Positions 1 to 7,763 of a DNA stretch of 20,117 nt are shown in pieces; position 1 is the stretch's first letter, and each line of letters opens with the position of its first letter. Under the pieces are notes generated by a model. The model had not been told where the DNA came from and did no database searches. It was given only the letters and a program-made list of their open reading frames with translations. Origin of the DNA: JBBRMQ01 sp038230775 (GTDB lineage: Bacteria > Acidobacteriota > Thermoanaerobaculia > Gp7-AA8). Where the stretch lies: the NCBI GenBank assembly GCA_038230775.1, contig JBBRMQ010000056.1:1-20117 (forward strand), written 5' to 3'. Both the position numbers and the translations under genes were made by a program.

Positions 1-1
1 C

Positions 2-79
2 GGCTTGACCCTCGACGAATTGCGCAGCCGGTCGTTCGTGAAAATCATGCGCGGGCGGCGGGCAGCGTCGTCGTCGTAA
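2..79 (+). CDS. C-terminal tail of an unidentified protein (truncated by window edge)
   Basis: An open frame enters from the left edge and ends at a TAA at 77-79. Only 25 residues are visible, beginning GLTLDELRSRSFVKIM and ending in a basic, serine-rich tail. That is too little to name a family. It could equally be chance reading through non-coding DNA. No function is assigned. Confidence 0.2.
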   Translation, partial: GLTLDELRSRSFVKIMRGRRAASSS

Positions 80-112
80 TCTGGCGGCGGCCCTCAGGCG
101 TTCACCAAATCG

Positions 113-352
113 TTGCGTCGCCACTTGGGTCGCGTCTTCGCCGGCACGGACATCGGCGTCTTCTTTCTCGATCCGTCGATGCCGACATGGGTGCCGCTCG
201 CCAACGGCATGCCGCCGGTTCTCGTGACTTCCTTCACCACGACGGCCGATGGCCGCCTCCTCGCGAGCACGTACGGTCGCGGCGTGTACGAGCTGGCGAT
301 GGACGAGGCACCCTTCATCAGCGATCCGCGCCGCCGCGCCGTGCATCACTGA
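113..352 (+). pseudogene. 3' remnant of a BNR/sialidase-type beta-propeller protein
   Basis: The frame ending at the TGA at 350-352 encodes RVFAGTDIGVFF, then WVPLANGMPPVLVTSF, then LLASTYGRGVYEL. This is the usual last blade of large secreted BNR/WD40-type propellers (motifs 'AGTDiGVF', 'lPpvpVt', 'AsTyGRGvye'). Such proteins are normally several hundred residues long. Here the same frame has a TAA at 77-79, so at most about 90 codons are open and only one blade remains. The sequence before the first motif does not look like this family. I read it as a decayed or 5'-truncated fragment; the TTG at 113 is only a nominal start. A frameshift joining it to the upstream fragment cannot be excluded. 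Confidence 0.5.
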
Positions 353-366
353 GATCAAGAGCTTCG

Positions 367-421
367 GTGTGAGGACCGGCTTCAGCCGGTCGAGCGTGGC
401 CGCTGAAGCCGGTCCTCACAC
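367..421. repeat. Nested palindrome, GGCTTCAGCC-core REP-like element, copy 1
   Basis: Two perfect 20-nt arms (367-386 and 402-421) are inverted around a 15-nt loop. Each arm ends in the self-complementary-type core GGCTTCAGC, so each half can fold on its own. The same arm sequence recurs at 10040-10095. It lies just beyond the 3' end of the NTF2-like gene (stop at 431-433, minus strand), where a hairpin could stop transcription or protect the message end. No U-tract follows, so a classical intrinsic terminator is not supported. Confidence 0.85.
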
Positions 422-430
422 AAAAGCCCC

Positions 431-910
431 TTACGGACTGGGTTGAAGGATATCGGCAGTGCTCAACTGCAACTGCCGCTTGCGATGCCGGCGGACCCAT
501 ACGTCGGTCATGTAGCCCTCGAACTGGAACGGCTGGCCACTCACCGCGCCGATCCAGCGATAGCGCGACACCACGATGCCGACGCTGCCGATGACGCGCG
601 AATCGATGAGGGTCCATGTGAGGGGTCCGTTGCTGAGACGGCCGAACAACTCGGCGGGCCATCGGCCGCGCGGCGCGTTGGGCAAAGCGCGCAGAGTGCC
701 CGACACACTCTGATCGATGTAGTGAAACGTGTAGTCGGGGGCCATCAGCGCCTGCAGCGCCGCGGCATCGCGCAGCGTGAACGCGGCGTTGAACTCGCGC
801 GTCCTCGCGACCACGTCCTCCGTTCCGATTCCGTACATGTCGATCGGCGGCGAGAACGTCGTTCGACATCCGAGGGCCAGAAGGGCAACCGCGATCGCGG
901 CGGTGCGCAA
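431..910 (-). CDS. NTF2-like (SnoaL/DUF4440-type) exported protein
   Basis: 159 aa. Residues 1-15 form a short hydrophobic leader ending LLALGC, resembling a lipoprotein signal with Cys15 as the lipidated residue, although the box is not perfect. The rest has the pattern of the NTF2-like cone fold: an opening helix with REFNAAF, then DAAALQALMAPDYTFHY, then alternating strands. In related proteins this fold forms a small-molecule pocket; no catalytic residue can be assigned and the ligand is unknown. The start is a TTG at 910, one base after the upstream gene's TAG, with GGAG just upstream as a ribosome-binding site. It is the last gene of the purine operon and may be a passenger. Confidence 0.7.
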   Translation of the reverse strand: MRTAAIAVALLALGCRTTFSPPIDMYGIGTEDVVARTREFNAAFTLRDAAALQALMAPDYTFHYIDQSVSGTLRALPNAPRGRWPAELFGRLSNGPLTWTLIDSRVIGSVGIVVSRYRWIGAVSGQPFQFEGYMTDVWVRRHRKRQLQLSTADILQPSP

Positions 911-911
911 G

Positions 912-1559
912 CTACTCCAGATCTTCGTGCCGAGCCGCCTCGGCGACGAGATCGTTTCCCTTCGCGGCTGAAGACAACAAGAGCTGGTATGGGTAGACGC
1001 TGTGCTGGTAGCTGAACTTCACGAGCAGATCGAGCTGGCCGTCGTGATCGACGTCGCCGGACCATTCGACCCTGAACTCCGGCTCGTCACACGAGTCATT
1101 TTCATTCCGCATCGCCGGCTCGAGCAGCGTCTGGCTCCGGCCGTTTGATTCGAGTGTGATGACGGAGTCGCAATACGCAGGATCGTCCCCCGCGAGGCGA
1201 ATGGCGTACATGCGGTTGCCCAACCGAAGATCGATCTGGCGATGCTCATGATCGAGTGGGACGCCAACCGGCAGAGTGACGACCGGACCGATCGTAACCC
1301 GCGGGATGTCGGCCACGAGGAAAACAGCGCCGGACGGATTGGTGTGAACGCGGTACTCGTCCTTTCCAGTTTTCTCGGCCGATACTCTCACCGTCGTAAC
1401 GCGCGAAGGGAAGACGCCGAGCCACGAAATGCCCGCGACTTGCGGATCGACCGCAACCGTGGCGTCGCCGAAGTCCGCGCCGGGGAGCAGGCGCGGCACT
1501 CGCTTCACCGGTGTGGCCACCAGGGCCGCGAAAAGCATGAGGATCACCCGGCTGTTCAT
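912..1559 (-). CDS. Hypothetical exported protein with one Dx[DN]xDG calcium-type loop
   Basis: 215 aa from the ATG at 1559. This start is preferred because the ATG overlaps the DinB stop as ATGA and is followed directly by a signal peptide (MNSRVILMLFAALVATP); the longer upstream frame has no such signal. The mature part is beta-rich and has two cysteines (C130, C157) that could pair in the periplasm. Residues 169-179 read DVDHDGQLDLL, the calcium-binding loop type seen in FG-GAP/VCBS and dockerin-like repeats, here in a single copy. I do not recognise the family. The ATGA overlap and the one-base spacing to the next gene put it firmly in the operon. Confidence 0.7.
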   Translation of the reverse strand: MNSRVILMLFAALVATPVKRVPRLLPGADFGDATVAVDPQVAGISWLGVFPSRVTTVRVSAEKTGKDEYRVHTNPSGAVFLVADIPRVTIGPVVTLPVGVPLDHEHRQIDLRLGNRMYAIRLAGDDPAYCDSVITLESNGRSQTLLEPAMRNENDSCDEPEFRVEWSGDVDHDGQLDLLVKFSYQHSVYPYQLLLSSAAKGNDLVAEAARHEDLE

Positions 1560-2026
1560 GGCCACTGCGGCTTCGGCCGTCCCATCCAGATCCACGCGAT
1601 GTAATCCGTGAGTGGAGGCGTGCCGCCGGCCTCGCGGATGCGTGCGTTGACCTGTCCGCGGTGATAGGTCGAATGCATCGGCACCTGCAACAGCGTGTCG
1701 CGAAGCGTCGTCTGCTGCGGCGCTTTGCGAAAACGCTCGGCCCACGGCATGGTGATCGGCTTGTCCAGGTGCTTGTCGTCGAAGGTCAGGTGGCGGTAGT
1801 ACTCGCGGGCGAATGCCAGCACTTCATCGGCATCCTTGAACGACGCGGAATCGCGATACTGGAACGCCTGGCCGCGCCAGGTGCTCAGAAACGCCGATTG
1901 CGTGAGATGAAGGTGCGCGAGCAGCTCGCGGATGCGTTTGTCTTTCTTTGTGGCATCGCTGGACATCACCGCCGTCCAGACGACGGCGTCGGCCCACTCC
2001 ATGTGTTCGTAGAGATCGTGAAACAT
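1556..2026 (-). CDS. DinB-family four-helix metal-binding protein
   Basis: 156 aa. It has the layout of DinB/YfiT proteins: helix 1 with MFHDLYEHMEWAD, helix 2 with LLAHLHLTQ, and a late HSTYHRGQV. The three metal-ligand histidines are His38 or His40, His118 and His122. Members of this superfamily include bacillithiol- and mycothiol-dependent S-transferases and maleylpyruvate isomerases, many of unknown substrate; the specific reaction cannot be read here. It starts three bases after the uraH stop, behind a strong purine-rich site (GGGGGAG at 2033-2040). Its place directly after uraH suggests a detoxifying or thiol-transfer side task in the operon, but that is inference. Confidence 0.85.
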   Translation of the reverse strand: MFHDLYEHMEWADAVVWTAVMSSDATKKDKRIRELLAHLHLTQSAFLSTWRGQAFQYRDSASFKDADEVLAFAREYYRHLTFDDKHLDKPITMPWAERFRKAPQQTTLRDTLLQVPMHSTYHRGQVNARIREAGGTPPLTDYIAWIWMGRPKPQWP

Positions 2027-2029
2027 CGT

Positions 2030-2362
2030 TTAGCTCCCCCGATACGTCGAATAGCCGAATGGCGAGATGAGGAGCGGCACGTGATGATTCTGCACGGGAT
2101 CGGTCACCGTGAAGATGACCACCGTCTCCGGGAAGAACGTCTCGGTGTGGCGCTCGCGGAAATACGAGCCGGTGTCGAAGCAGAGACGATAGATCCCCGG
2201 CTCCATCGACGCCGGTGAGAGCGTCTTGCATCGGCCGTCGCTGTCCGTCTCGCCGCGACCCACTTCCTGCCACTGATTCTCGCGCCGTGCCTCGAGCTTG
2301 ATCCCCACATTCGCGGCGGGCTTGCCGCGCGACGTGTCGAGGATGTGGGTGGTGATCGGCAT
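2030..2362 (-). CDS. uraH: 5-hydroxyisourate hydrolase (transthyretin-like)
   Basis: 110 aa, the normal length for bacterial HIU hydrolase. The enzyme opens 5-hydroxyisourate to 2-oxo-4-hydroxy-4-carboxy-5-ureidoimidazoline (OHCU), the second step from urate to allantoin, in the cytoplasm as a homotetramer. Family signatures are all present: THILDTSRGKPA at the N-terminus (catalytic His6), Arg44, HHVPLLISPFGYSTYRGS at the C-terminus (His94 and the terminal YRGS tetrapeptide that separates HIU hydrolase from true transthyretin). Its ATG overlaps the stop of the preceding gene as TAATG. That gene carries the OHCU decarboxylase domain, so the two enzymes of this unstable-intermediate segment are translated in tandem. 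Confidence 0.97.
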   Translation of the reverse strand: MPITTHILDTSRGKPAANVGIKLEARRENQWQEVGRGETDSDGRCKTLSPASMEPGIYRLCFDTGSYFRERHTETFFPETVVIFTVTDPVQNHHVPLLISPFGYSTYRGS

Positions 2363-3771
2363 TACTCCACCAGTTTCATCAGTCGCAAGATCGTGATCTT
2401 ACGCTGCTCGTCCGCTGCATTCCGGATTTCCTGCTCCGGGGTGTTGCGAATGCGTTCGCGCGCGGAGACCAGAATCTCGTCGCCGCTCTTCCCGGTCGCG
2501 CAGATCAGGAACACGTGGCCGAACTTCTCTTCATACTCGCGATTGATCTTCGCCAGCTCGTCGTTCGCGGTGACCTTCGCCTGTTCCTGTGCCGACCATC
2601 CCGGTTTCCTGTCACCGATCCGCGGGTGCGCGGCAAAAGCCTCGCGGCGATCGCTGTCGGACGCTTTGCTCCAGAGCTCGTCCGCTTTCCTCGCCAGATC
2701 ATCCCAGTCTCGAAACGGCCGCGCGTCGTTCATGCGACGCACCCAGTCGGACGACGCGCAACATTTGCGAAGCTCTCCACCGGCATCGAAGCGGGTGTTG
2801 ATGCGTCGCACCGCTTCGCGCTGGCGCCCCGCTTCGGTGGCCGTTCCGTACACGCGCAGCCGCGCGACACCACCATCGGGGTACACGTTCAAACGGATCT
2901 TCTGCACCGGTCCGGCGTCGCGCAGTTCGTCCACGAAGATGTGACGCGTGTCCGGCAACAGCTTCGTTCGCGGCAGGATCTCGCGATCATCGGAGTCGAT
3001 CGAACAGGTATCGGGATAGTTGCCCTTGAAATGCGACGTATCGATCTCCACCCGCCGCACCACCGCCTCGGTCGCCAATTGCACGATCACCCAGTCGTTG
3101 CCCGGGCCCCGCCGCCGTCTGGTCTCCCAGCCGTCGCTCATATTGCGGGCGCGGCCGGGCATGATGAGGTTGTGCTTCGGTCCGAAGAACATGTCGCTGC
3201 AGTTGAGCACCTGGCCGCCGTGCTCGATCGCCGCGAGATCGGTCTCGTGCTGCAGCCCGCCTTCGTGATGCCACTCCGGAACGACCTCGCCGTAAACGCG
3301 CAGCCTTGCGACGCCGCCGTCGGGATAGATGTGAAAGCGCAGATGCGTGAACGCGTAGTGCGACGCGATCCTGAACTCGTTCTGCGAATCGCCCTTCAGT
3401 TCCGACTTGGGAAGGATCTCGATCCAGTCCGTGAGCGCATCCGGCTGGGTTTCCGGCGCCGCAAAGCACGCCTCCAGCGAGCAGTGCGAAGGAAAGTTGC
3501 CGCGAAAGAAACTGGTGTCGACCACGATGCCGCGAAGGATGCCCGGCGCGCCTAACCGCACGATCGCGAAATCGTGACCGGGCACGCGCTTGCGGCGGCT
3601 TTCCCATCCGTCCATCCACTTCCCGCGGTCGGTGTACTCATGTTCCTTCCACACCGGTGCGGACTGCTTGACGAGATTTTCCTTCTCCGCAAAGAAGTCG
3701 TCGTTGGCGAAGAGAACAGAGCCGCCGAGGCGGTCGGAGGCGAGGTCTACGAGGTCTTTGAAGTCGGTCAT
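2362..3771 (-). CDS. alc-uraD: Bifunctional allantoicase / OHCU decarboxylase fusion
   Basis: 469 aa, two enzymes in one chain. Residues 1-315 are allantoicase (allantoate to ureidoglycolate plus urea), with the family's internal duplication: DGWESRRKRVPGHDFAIV (54-71) and DGWETRRRRGPGNDWVIV (213-230), each followed by a DTS.F.GN.P segment and by YPDGGVARLRVYG (149-161, 297-309). Residues 318-469 are OHCU decarboxylase: AHPRIGDR (381-388, catalytic His382), NREYEEKFGHVFLICATGKS (410-429) and RIRNTPEQE (440-448). Both halves look complete. The two activities are not consecutive: UraD makes allantoin, allantoinase makes allantoate, Alc cleaves it. The ATG at 3771 lies only 5 bases from the edge of a heptad palindrome, and no clear ribosome-binding site is visible. 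Confidence 0.95.
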   Translation of the reverse strand: MTDFKDLVDLASDRLGGSVLFANDDFFAEKENLVKQSAPVWKEHEYTDRGKWMDGWESRRKRVPGHDFAIVRLGAPGILRGIVVDTSFFRGNFPSHCSLEACFAAPETQPDALTDWIEILPKSELKGDSQNEFRIASHYAFTHLRFHIYPDGGVARLRVYGEVVPEWHHEGGLQHETDLAAIEHGGQVLNCSDMFFGPKHNLIMPGRARNMSDGWETRRRRGPGNDWVIVQLATEAVVRRVEIDTSHFKGNYPDTCSIDSDDREILPRTKLLPDTRHIFVDELRDAGPVQKIRLNVYPDGGVARLRVYGTATEAGRQREAVRRINTRFDAGGELRKCCASSDWVRRMNDARPFRDWDDLARKADELWSKASDSDRREAFAAHPRIGDRKPGWSAQEQAKVTANDELAKINREYEEKFGHVFLICATGKSGDEILVSARERIRNTPEQEIRNAADEQRKITILRLMKLVE

Positions 3772-3776
3772 GATGG

Positions 3777-3859
3777 GGGTACGAGGAATGTTGAATGTTG
3801 AATGCGTGCCCGGGGCTCATTCAACATTCAACATTCAACATTCAACATTCCCCGTACCC
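3777..3859. repeat. Heptad inverted-repeat element (TTGAATG units), copy 1
   Basis: The left arm has about 2.7 GAATGTT units (3785-3804). The right arm has about 4.7 AACATTC units (3818-3851). They flank a 13-nt GC-rich loop. The outer ends GGGTAC (3777-3782) and GTACCC (3854-3859) also pair. The core edge ACGAGGAATGTT is shared with the copy at 12506-12598. The AT-rich arms stand out from the GC-rich surroundings. It sits inside the purine operon between allantoinase and alc-uraD, and the allantoinase stop codon (TGA, 3828-3830) lies in its right arm. Confidence 0.93.
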
Positions 3860-5144
3860 ATCGTCCCCCTGGAGCTCCAACATGCGCCCCATGCTCCCAT
3901 ATCTTCATTCCGCGCAGATAGGTCGTCTTGACTACTCCGCGCAGTTCTTCACCAGCGTACGGCGTGACTTTGTGACGATGCTCGATGATCTCCGGCGTGA
4001 CGCGGAACGTCTCGTCCGGATCGAAGATCGCGAGGTCCGCATCCGCGCCCGGCTCGATGCGGCCTTTCGCGACGCCGGCCAGATCGGCGGGTCCGGCGCA
4101 CATCAGCTCCGCGATGCGATCAAGGGAGAGGCCACGCGTGTTCATGATCGGCAGTGTGAACTGCAGCGACGCGATGCCTCCCCACGCGCGCTCGATGTTC
4201 CCGTCGTGGAGATGCTTGAGCGATGGCGTCGACGGCGAGTGATCGCTGACCACCGCCTGCAGGACATCGAGGCCGTCCCAGAGACGGTCGCGATTGGCGC
4301 GATCGCGAATTGGCGGCGCGCATTTGAATGCGCAGGCGCCGTCCGGAATCGTCTCCTCGGCGAAGTAGAGATAGTGCGGTGTGGTTTCGGCGGTGAGTCG
4401 CAGACCCGAGTCGCGCGCGCGCCGCAAGCGATCGAGGCCTCCTGCCGACGACAGATGCACGATGTGCGCTTTCGCGCCGCTGCGGCGCACTTCGTCGAAG
4501 ACCATGTCGATCGCCGTGTCTTCCGCGATGGCCGGTCGTGACGCAACGTAGGCGCGATAGGAGTGAGGATCGGTCATCGCGTGAAGATGTTCGGCGAGCT
4601 CGGCGTGCACGAGGAGCGGCGCGTTCGTATCTCGCATCGTGGTCAGCGCGGTGGCCAGACCCCCGCGATCGAGCCATCCGAATTCCGGGACGCCCGAGTC
4701 GACGAGAAAACACTTGAAGCCGAGAGCGCCTTCGCGGAGCATCGGCTGCAACTGGGAGGCGTTGCCGGGCACTGCGCCGCCCCACAGACCGACATCGACC
4801 CAGCACTTCCCGCTCATCGCCTCCGCCTTCGTCAGCAGCGCCGCGACCGACGTCGTGGGCGGGATGCTGTTGAGCGGCATGTCGATGATGGTGGTGATCC
4901 CGCCGGCCGCGGCGGCGCGCGTCGCGGTATCGAAGCCTTCCCACTCCGTCCGCCCCGGCTCGTTGACGTGAACGTGCGAGTCGACGAGTCCCGGCAGAAT
5001 CACGAGATCGCCGTAATCCGTTTCGTCATCGCTGTCGAACGGCTCGTCGTAGTCGCCGATGCGATCGATTTTCTCGCCGCGACTGTGAATGGTGGCCGCG
5101 CGCGTGCCGCTCGGCATGACCACCCGGCGGCTGCGCAGGATCAC
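3828..5144 (-). CDS. allB: Allantoinase
   Basis: 438 aa. Hydrolyses allantoin to allantoate; cyclic amidohydrolase family, binuclear metal centre. The diagnostic allantoinase block PGLVDSHVHVNEPGRTEWEG and MPLNSIPPTT separates it from dihydropyrimidinase. Metal ligands: His57 and His59 (HVH), Lys144 (GFKCFL, the carboxylated lysine), His180 (LLVHAE), His230 (HIVHLSS), Asp301 (VSDHSP). The start is a GTG at 5144 that overlaps the kinase stop as GTGA; the longer upstream frame would run into the kinase and adds nothing family-like. The last residues, GMLNVEC, are read from the heptad repeat, which also supplies the TGA, so the native C-terminus has been replaced or extended by the element. Confidence 0.95.
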   Translation of the reverse strand: MILRSRRVVMPSGTRAATIHSRGEKIDRIGDYDEPFDSDDETDYGDLVILPGLVDSHVHVNEPGRTEWEGFDTATRAAAAGGITTIIDMPLNSIPPTTSVAALLTKAEAMSGKCWVDVGLWGGAVPGNASQLQPMLREGALGFKCFLVDSGVPEFGWLDRGGLATALTTMRDTNAPLLVHAELAEHLHAMTDPHSYRAYVASRPAIAEDTAIDMVFDEVRRSGAKAHIVHLSSAGGLDRLRRARDSGLRLTAETTPHYLYFAEETIPDGACAFKCAPPIRDRANRDRLWDGLDVLQAVVSDHSPSTPSLKHLHDGNIERAWGGIASLQFTLPIMNTRGLSLDRIAELMCAGPADLAGVAKGRIEPGADADLAIFDPDETFRVTPEIIEHRHKVTPYAGEELRGVVKTTYLRGMKIWEHGAHVGAPGGRWVRGMLNVEC

Positions 5145-7753
5145 TCGAGATCCTCGGCCATCCAGATGTCGCCGCCCTCCGGCTTGAACCGGTCGAACAG
5201 CAGCCACGCGCCGTCTGGTGACCAGACCGGGTAGTCGATGCGCACATCGGTATCATCGAAGGCGAACATCTTTTTCTCGCTGTCGTCGCGGCCGTACAGC
5301 GAGAGAACTTTGTGGCCGGTCACATCGATGAACTTCGATCCGTCAGGCGAGAATGAGATATGGGAGCCGCCGTTCTTGCTCACGTGCTCCGGCTCTCCGG
5401 TCGTGGAGCGGACACGCATCATCCCGTTGCCGGGCGAGCGGAAGTAAATGAATCCGTCCCTCAGCCAGCGGGTGAAATGGCCGCCCGCTCCGATGTTGGT
5501 GCGCTGCCGCTGCTGCGTGCCATCGCTGCGCATCACCCAGAGCTCGAGACGTCCCGAGGCGTCGGACTGATAGGCGATCTCGCTGCCGTCCGGTGAGAAG
5601 AACGGATTGATCTCGAGCGATTTCGCATGTGTGAGCTGCGTGAGCGCTCCGTTGGCGGCGTCCGCCTTCCAGATGTCGGCATTTCCGCTGCGCGAGGAGA
5701 AGAAGGCGATCTGCCGGTTGTCCGCGGACATGTTCGGCTGAAAGTCACCGCCATCACCGCGCGTGATTTGGCGCGCCGTCCCATCGCGCACCCGATACGT
5801 CCAGATGTTCATGTCTCCGCTGCGATCGGAATTGAACACGATGGTCTGTCCGTCGGCGGACCATGATCCGCGGCTGTCTTCTCTCGTGGTCGCGATCAGA
5901 GGTTGCGGCGGGCCGGAGACCGTGGAATCGGCGGCGAGCGGAAGGCGCCAGATGTCCGCGTTCTGATGCAAGGTCGCATAGGCTATGCGCTTGCCATCGG
6001 GCGCGATCGAGATCTGCACATCCTGTCCGGCGCCGGTCGTAATCTGCTGCGGCCGCTCGTTCGGTTTTCCATCGGCTGTGACGTCGACGCGCCAGACGTT
6101 CATGCCGCCGCCGCGATCGGAAGAGAAGTAGATGTAGCGGCCTGAGGGCGACCATACGGGATTGATCTCGCGATAGGAGTCGTTCGTCACCGCGACCGAC
6201 TGCTTCGTGGTGACGTCGACGGTGGCAATGTCGAATTTCGTCCGTTCAATGCGCTGATAGACGATTTTTTTTCCGTCCGGTGACCACTGCGGCAGTACGT
6301 GCACCACGGCCTCGGACGATTCCGTTGTGATCTGTTGCGGGTTCAAGCCGTTCGCGTCCACGATCCAGATCCTGCGCGGTCCGGCCCACGAAGCGTCGAC
6401 GGCAACCGACTTGCCATCCGGAGAGACGGCGGGACTGAAGGCGCTGGCGACGAGCTGAGTCTCGCGCTTTGAAGCGATGTCGATCGACCACAGATCGGCC
6501 GCGGTCGCCTCGTAGAAGCCAAAGACATCGCCCGGCTCGATGCGGCGCTTCGGTTCGCGGCCCCGAACGAAGAGCACGCGCTTGCCATCCATCGACCACG
6601 CGGGCTGCAGGTCATCGTGATCGCCTGCCGTGAGCTGGCGGTCGTCGTTGGACCCGACCCGCTTGATGAAGATCTTGCGTACGCCGCCGATTTCGCCCGA
6701 GTAGACGAGCGAGGATCCGTCTCGAGACCACCCTGGAAACTCTTCGACGCCTTGCGCGAACGTTAGCTGCGTCAATCGCGGCATGAGCGGGCGAGATTGC
6801 GCTCGCGGGGGATTGTGCCAGAGCAGCGCTGCCGTGACGGCGAGGACCGCGACAACGATCGCCGCGACGAGACCGAGACGCGTGACGTGTGAGACGGCGC
6901 TGCCGCTGCGCTCATGCGCGATCTCCTGCAGCTCGACGCGGACGTCCGCCATGCTGTGGAGACGCTCTCGCGGCCCCTTTCGCAGGCAGTGCGCGATCAG
7001 GCGGCGCAAACGATCCGGAGTTCCGCGCGGCAACGCCGACCAGTCGGGCTCGTCATTGCGGATCGCGTCCGCGAGTTGCAGATAGGTCGTGCCTTTGAAC
7101 GCGCGCTGGGCCGTGATCATCTCGAACAGCAGGCAGCCGAAGGCCCAGATATCGGTCTGGCGATCGACCTCGCCGCCGGCGATCTGCTCGGGACTCATGT
7201 ACGCCGGTGTTCCGACGCTCGATCCGGATTGCGTGAGGTTGCCGGCCACGGTCGAAGCGTGCGAGAGATCGCCTTTGTCGCGGACGATGTTCTTGGCGAT
7301 GCCGAAGTCGAGCAATTTCACGCGTCCGTCGGGAGTGACCTTGACGTTGGTCGGCTTCAGATCGCGATGCACGATTCCGGCATCGTGCGCAGCCTCCAGC
7401 GCCGAGGCGATGTCGATTCCGACTGCGAGCGCGCGCGACAGCGGGAAAGGAATGATGGCGTCGAGCGTCAGGCCGGGCACGAGCTCGAGAACGAGAAATC
7501 GCTCCCCCTGGTGCTCTTCGATTCCGTAGATGGCCGCGATGTTCGGATGATTCAGTGCGGCGAGGAAGTGCGCCTCACGCTCGAAGCGCGCCATCGCGTG
7601 CTCGTCGTTCGCAAGTGCCTGTCCGATGGTCTTGATCGCGACCTGGCGTCCCAGCCGTAGATCGGATGCCCGAAAGACGCTTCCCATGCCGCCCGCGCCG
7701 AGCGAGTCGAGGACCTCGTAGGAACCGATGCGCGTTCCGGCCGTGATGTGCAA
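5141..7753 (-). CDS. Membrane Ser/Thr protein kinase with C-terminal TolB/WD40-like beta-propeller
   Basis: 870 aa. Residues 10-275 are a complete Hanks-type kinase: glycine loop GAGGMGSV (19-26), VAIK Lys41, HRDLKPTN (129-136, Asp131), DFG (149-151), activation segment GTPAYMSPEQ (181-190). One transmembrane helix follows (about 292-312, LVAAIVVAVLAVTAALL). Residues 325-870 are repeated 'W S.DG..I.Y' blades typical of PD40/TolB-like propellers, probably outside the membrane. This architecture is expanded in Acidobacteriota. The start is a TTG at 7753, 10 bases after the xdhB stop. The gene overlaps allantoinase by GTGA, so it is translated with purine enzymes. It may phosphorylate a pathway protein or sense an extracellular signal; the target is unknown. 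Confidence 0.94.
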   Translation of the reverse strand: MHITAGTRIGSYEVLDSLGAGGMGSVFRASDLRLGRQVAIKTIGQALANDEHAMARFEREAHFLAALNHPNIAAIYGIEEHQGERFLVLELVPGLTLDAIIPFPLSRALAVGIDIASALEAAHDAGIVHRDLKPTNVKVTPDGRVKLLDFGIAKNIVRDKGDLSHASTVAGNLTQSGSSVGTPAYMSPEQIAGGEVDRQTDIWAFGCLLFEMITAQRAFKGTTYLQLADAIRNDEPDWSALPRGTPDRLRRLIAHCLRKGPRERLHSMADVRVELQEIAHERSGSAVSHVTRLGLVAAIVVAVLAVTAALLWHNPPRAQSRPLMPRLTQLTFAQGVEEFPGWSRDGSSLVYSGEIGGVRKIFIKRVGSNDDRQLTAGDHDDLQPAWSMDGKRVLFVRGREPKRRIEPGDVFGFYEATAADLWSIDIASKRETQLVASAFSPAVSPDGKSVAVDASWAGPRRIWIVDANGLNPQQITTESSEAVVHVLPQWSPDGKKIVYQRIERTKFDIATVDVTTKQSVAVTNDSYREINPVWSPSGRYIYFSSDRGGGMNVWRVDVTADGKPNERPQQITTGAGQDVQISIAPDGKRIAYATLHQNADIWRLPLAADSTVSGPPQPLIATTREDSRGSWSADGQTIVFNSDRSGDMNIWTYRVRDGTARQITRGDGGDFQPNMSADNRQIAFFSSRSGNADIWKADAANGALTQLTHAKSLEINPFFSPDGSEIAYQSDASGRLELWVMRSDGTQQRQRTNIGAGGHFTRWLRDGFIYFRSPGNGMMRVRSTTGEPEHVSKNGGSHISFSPDGSKFIDVTGHKVLSLYGRDDSEKKMFAFDDTDVRIDYPVWSPDGAWLLFDRFKPEGGDIWMAEDLE

Positions 7754-7763
7754 GGTGGTTGAA

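Noticed and set aside
2515..3555. Long plus-strand open frame (346 codons) opposite alc-uraD
   Set aside because: It is antisense to a gene with clear catalytic motifs; its translation is Arg/Val/Ala-rich with no recognisable domain, typical of the complementary strand of GC-rich coding DNA.
3785..3851. Heptad arrays as a CRISPR array
   Set aside because: Units are 7 bases, contiguous and without spacers, arranged as inverted arms. No cas genes are present.
3828..5144. Dihydropyrimidinase rather than allantoinase
   Set aside because: The EPGRTEWEG and MPLNSIPPTT blocks and the neighbouring allantoicase and uraH genes point to allantoinase, despite the pyrimidine-type amidase at the right edge.
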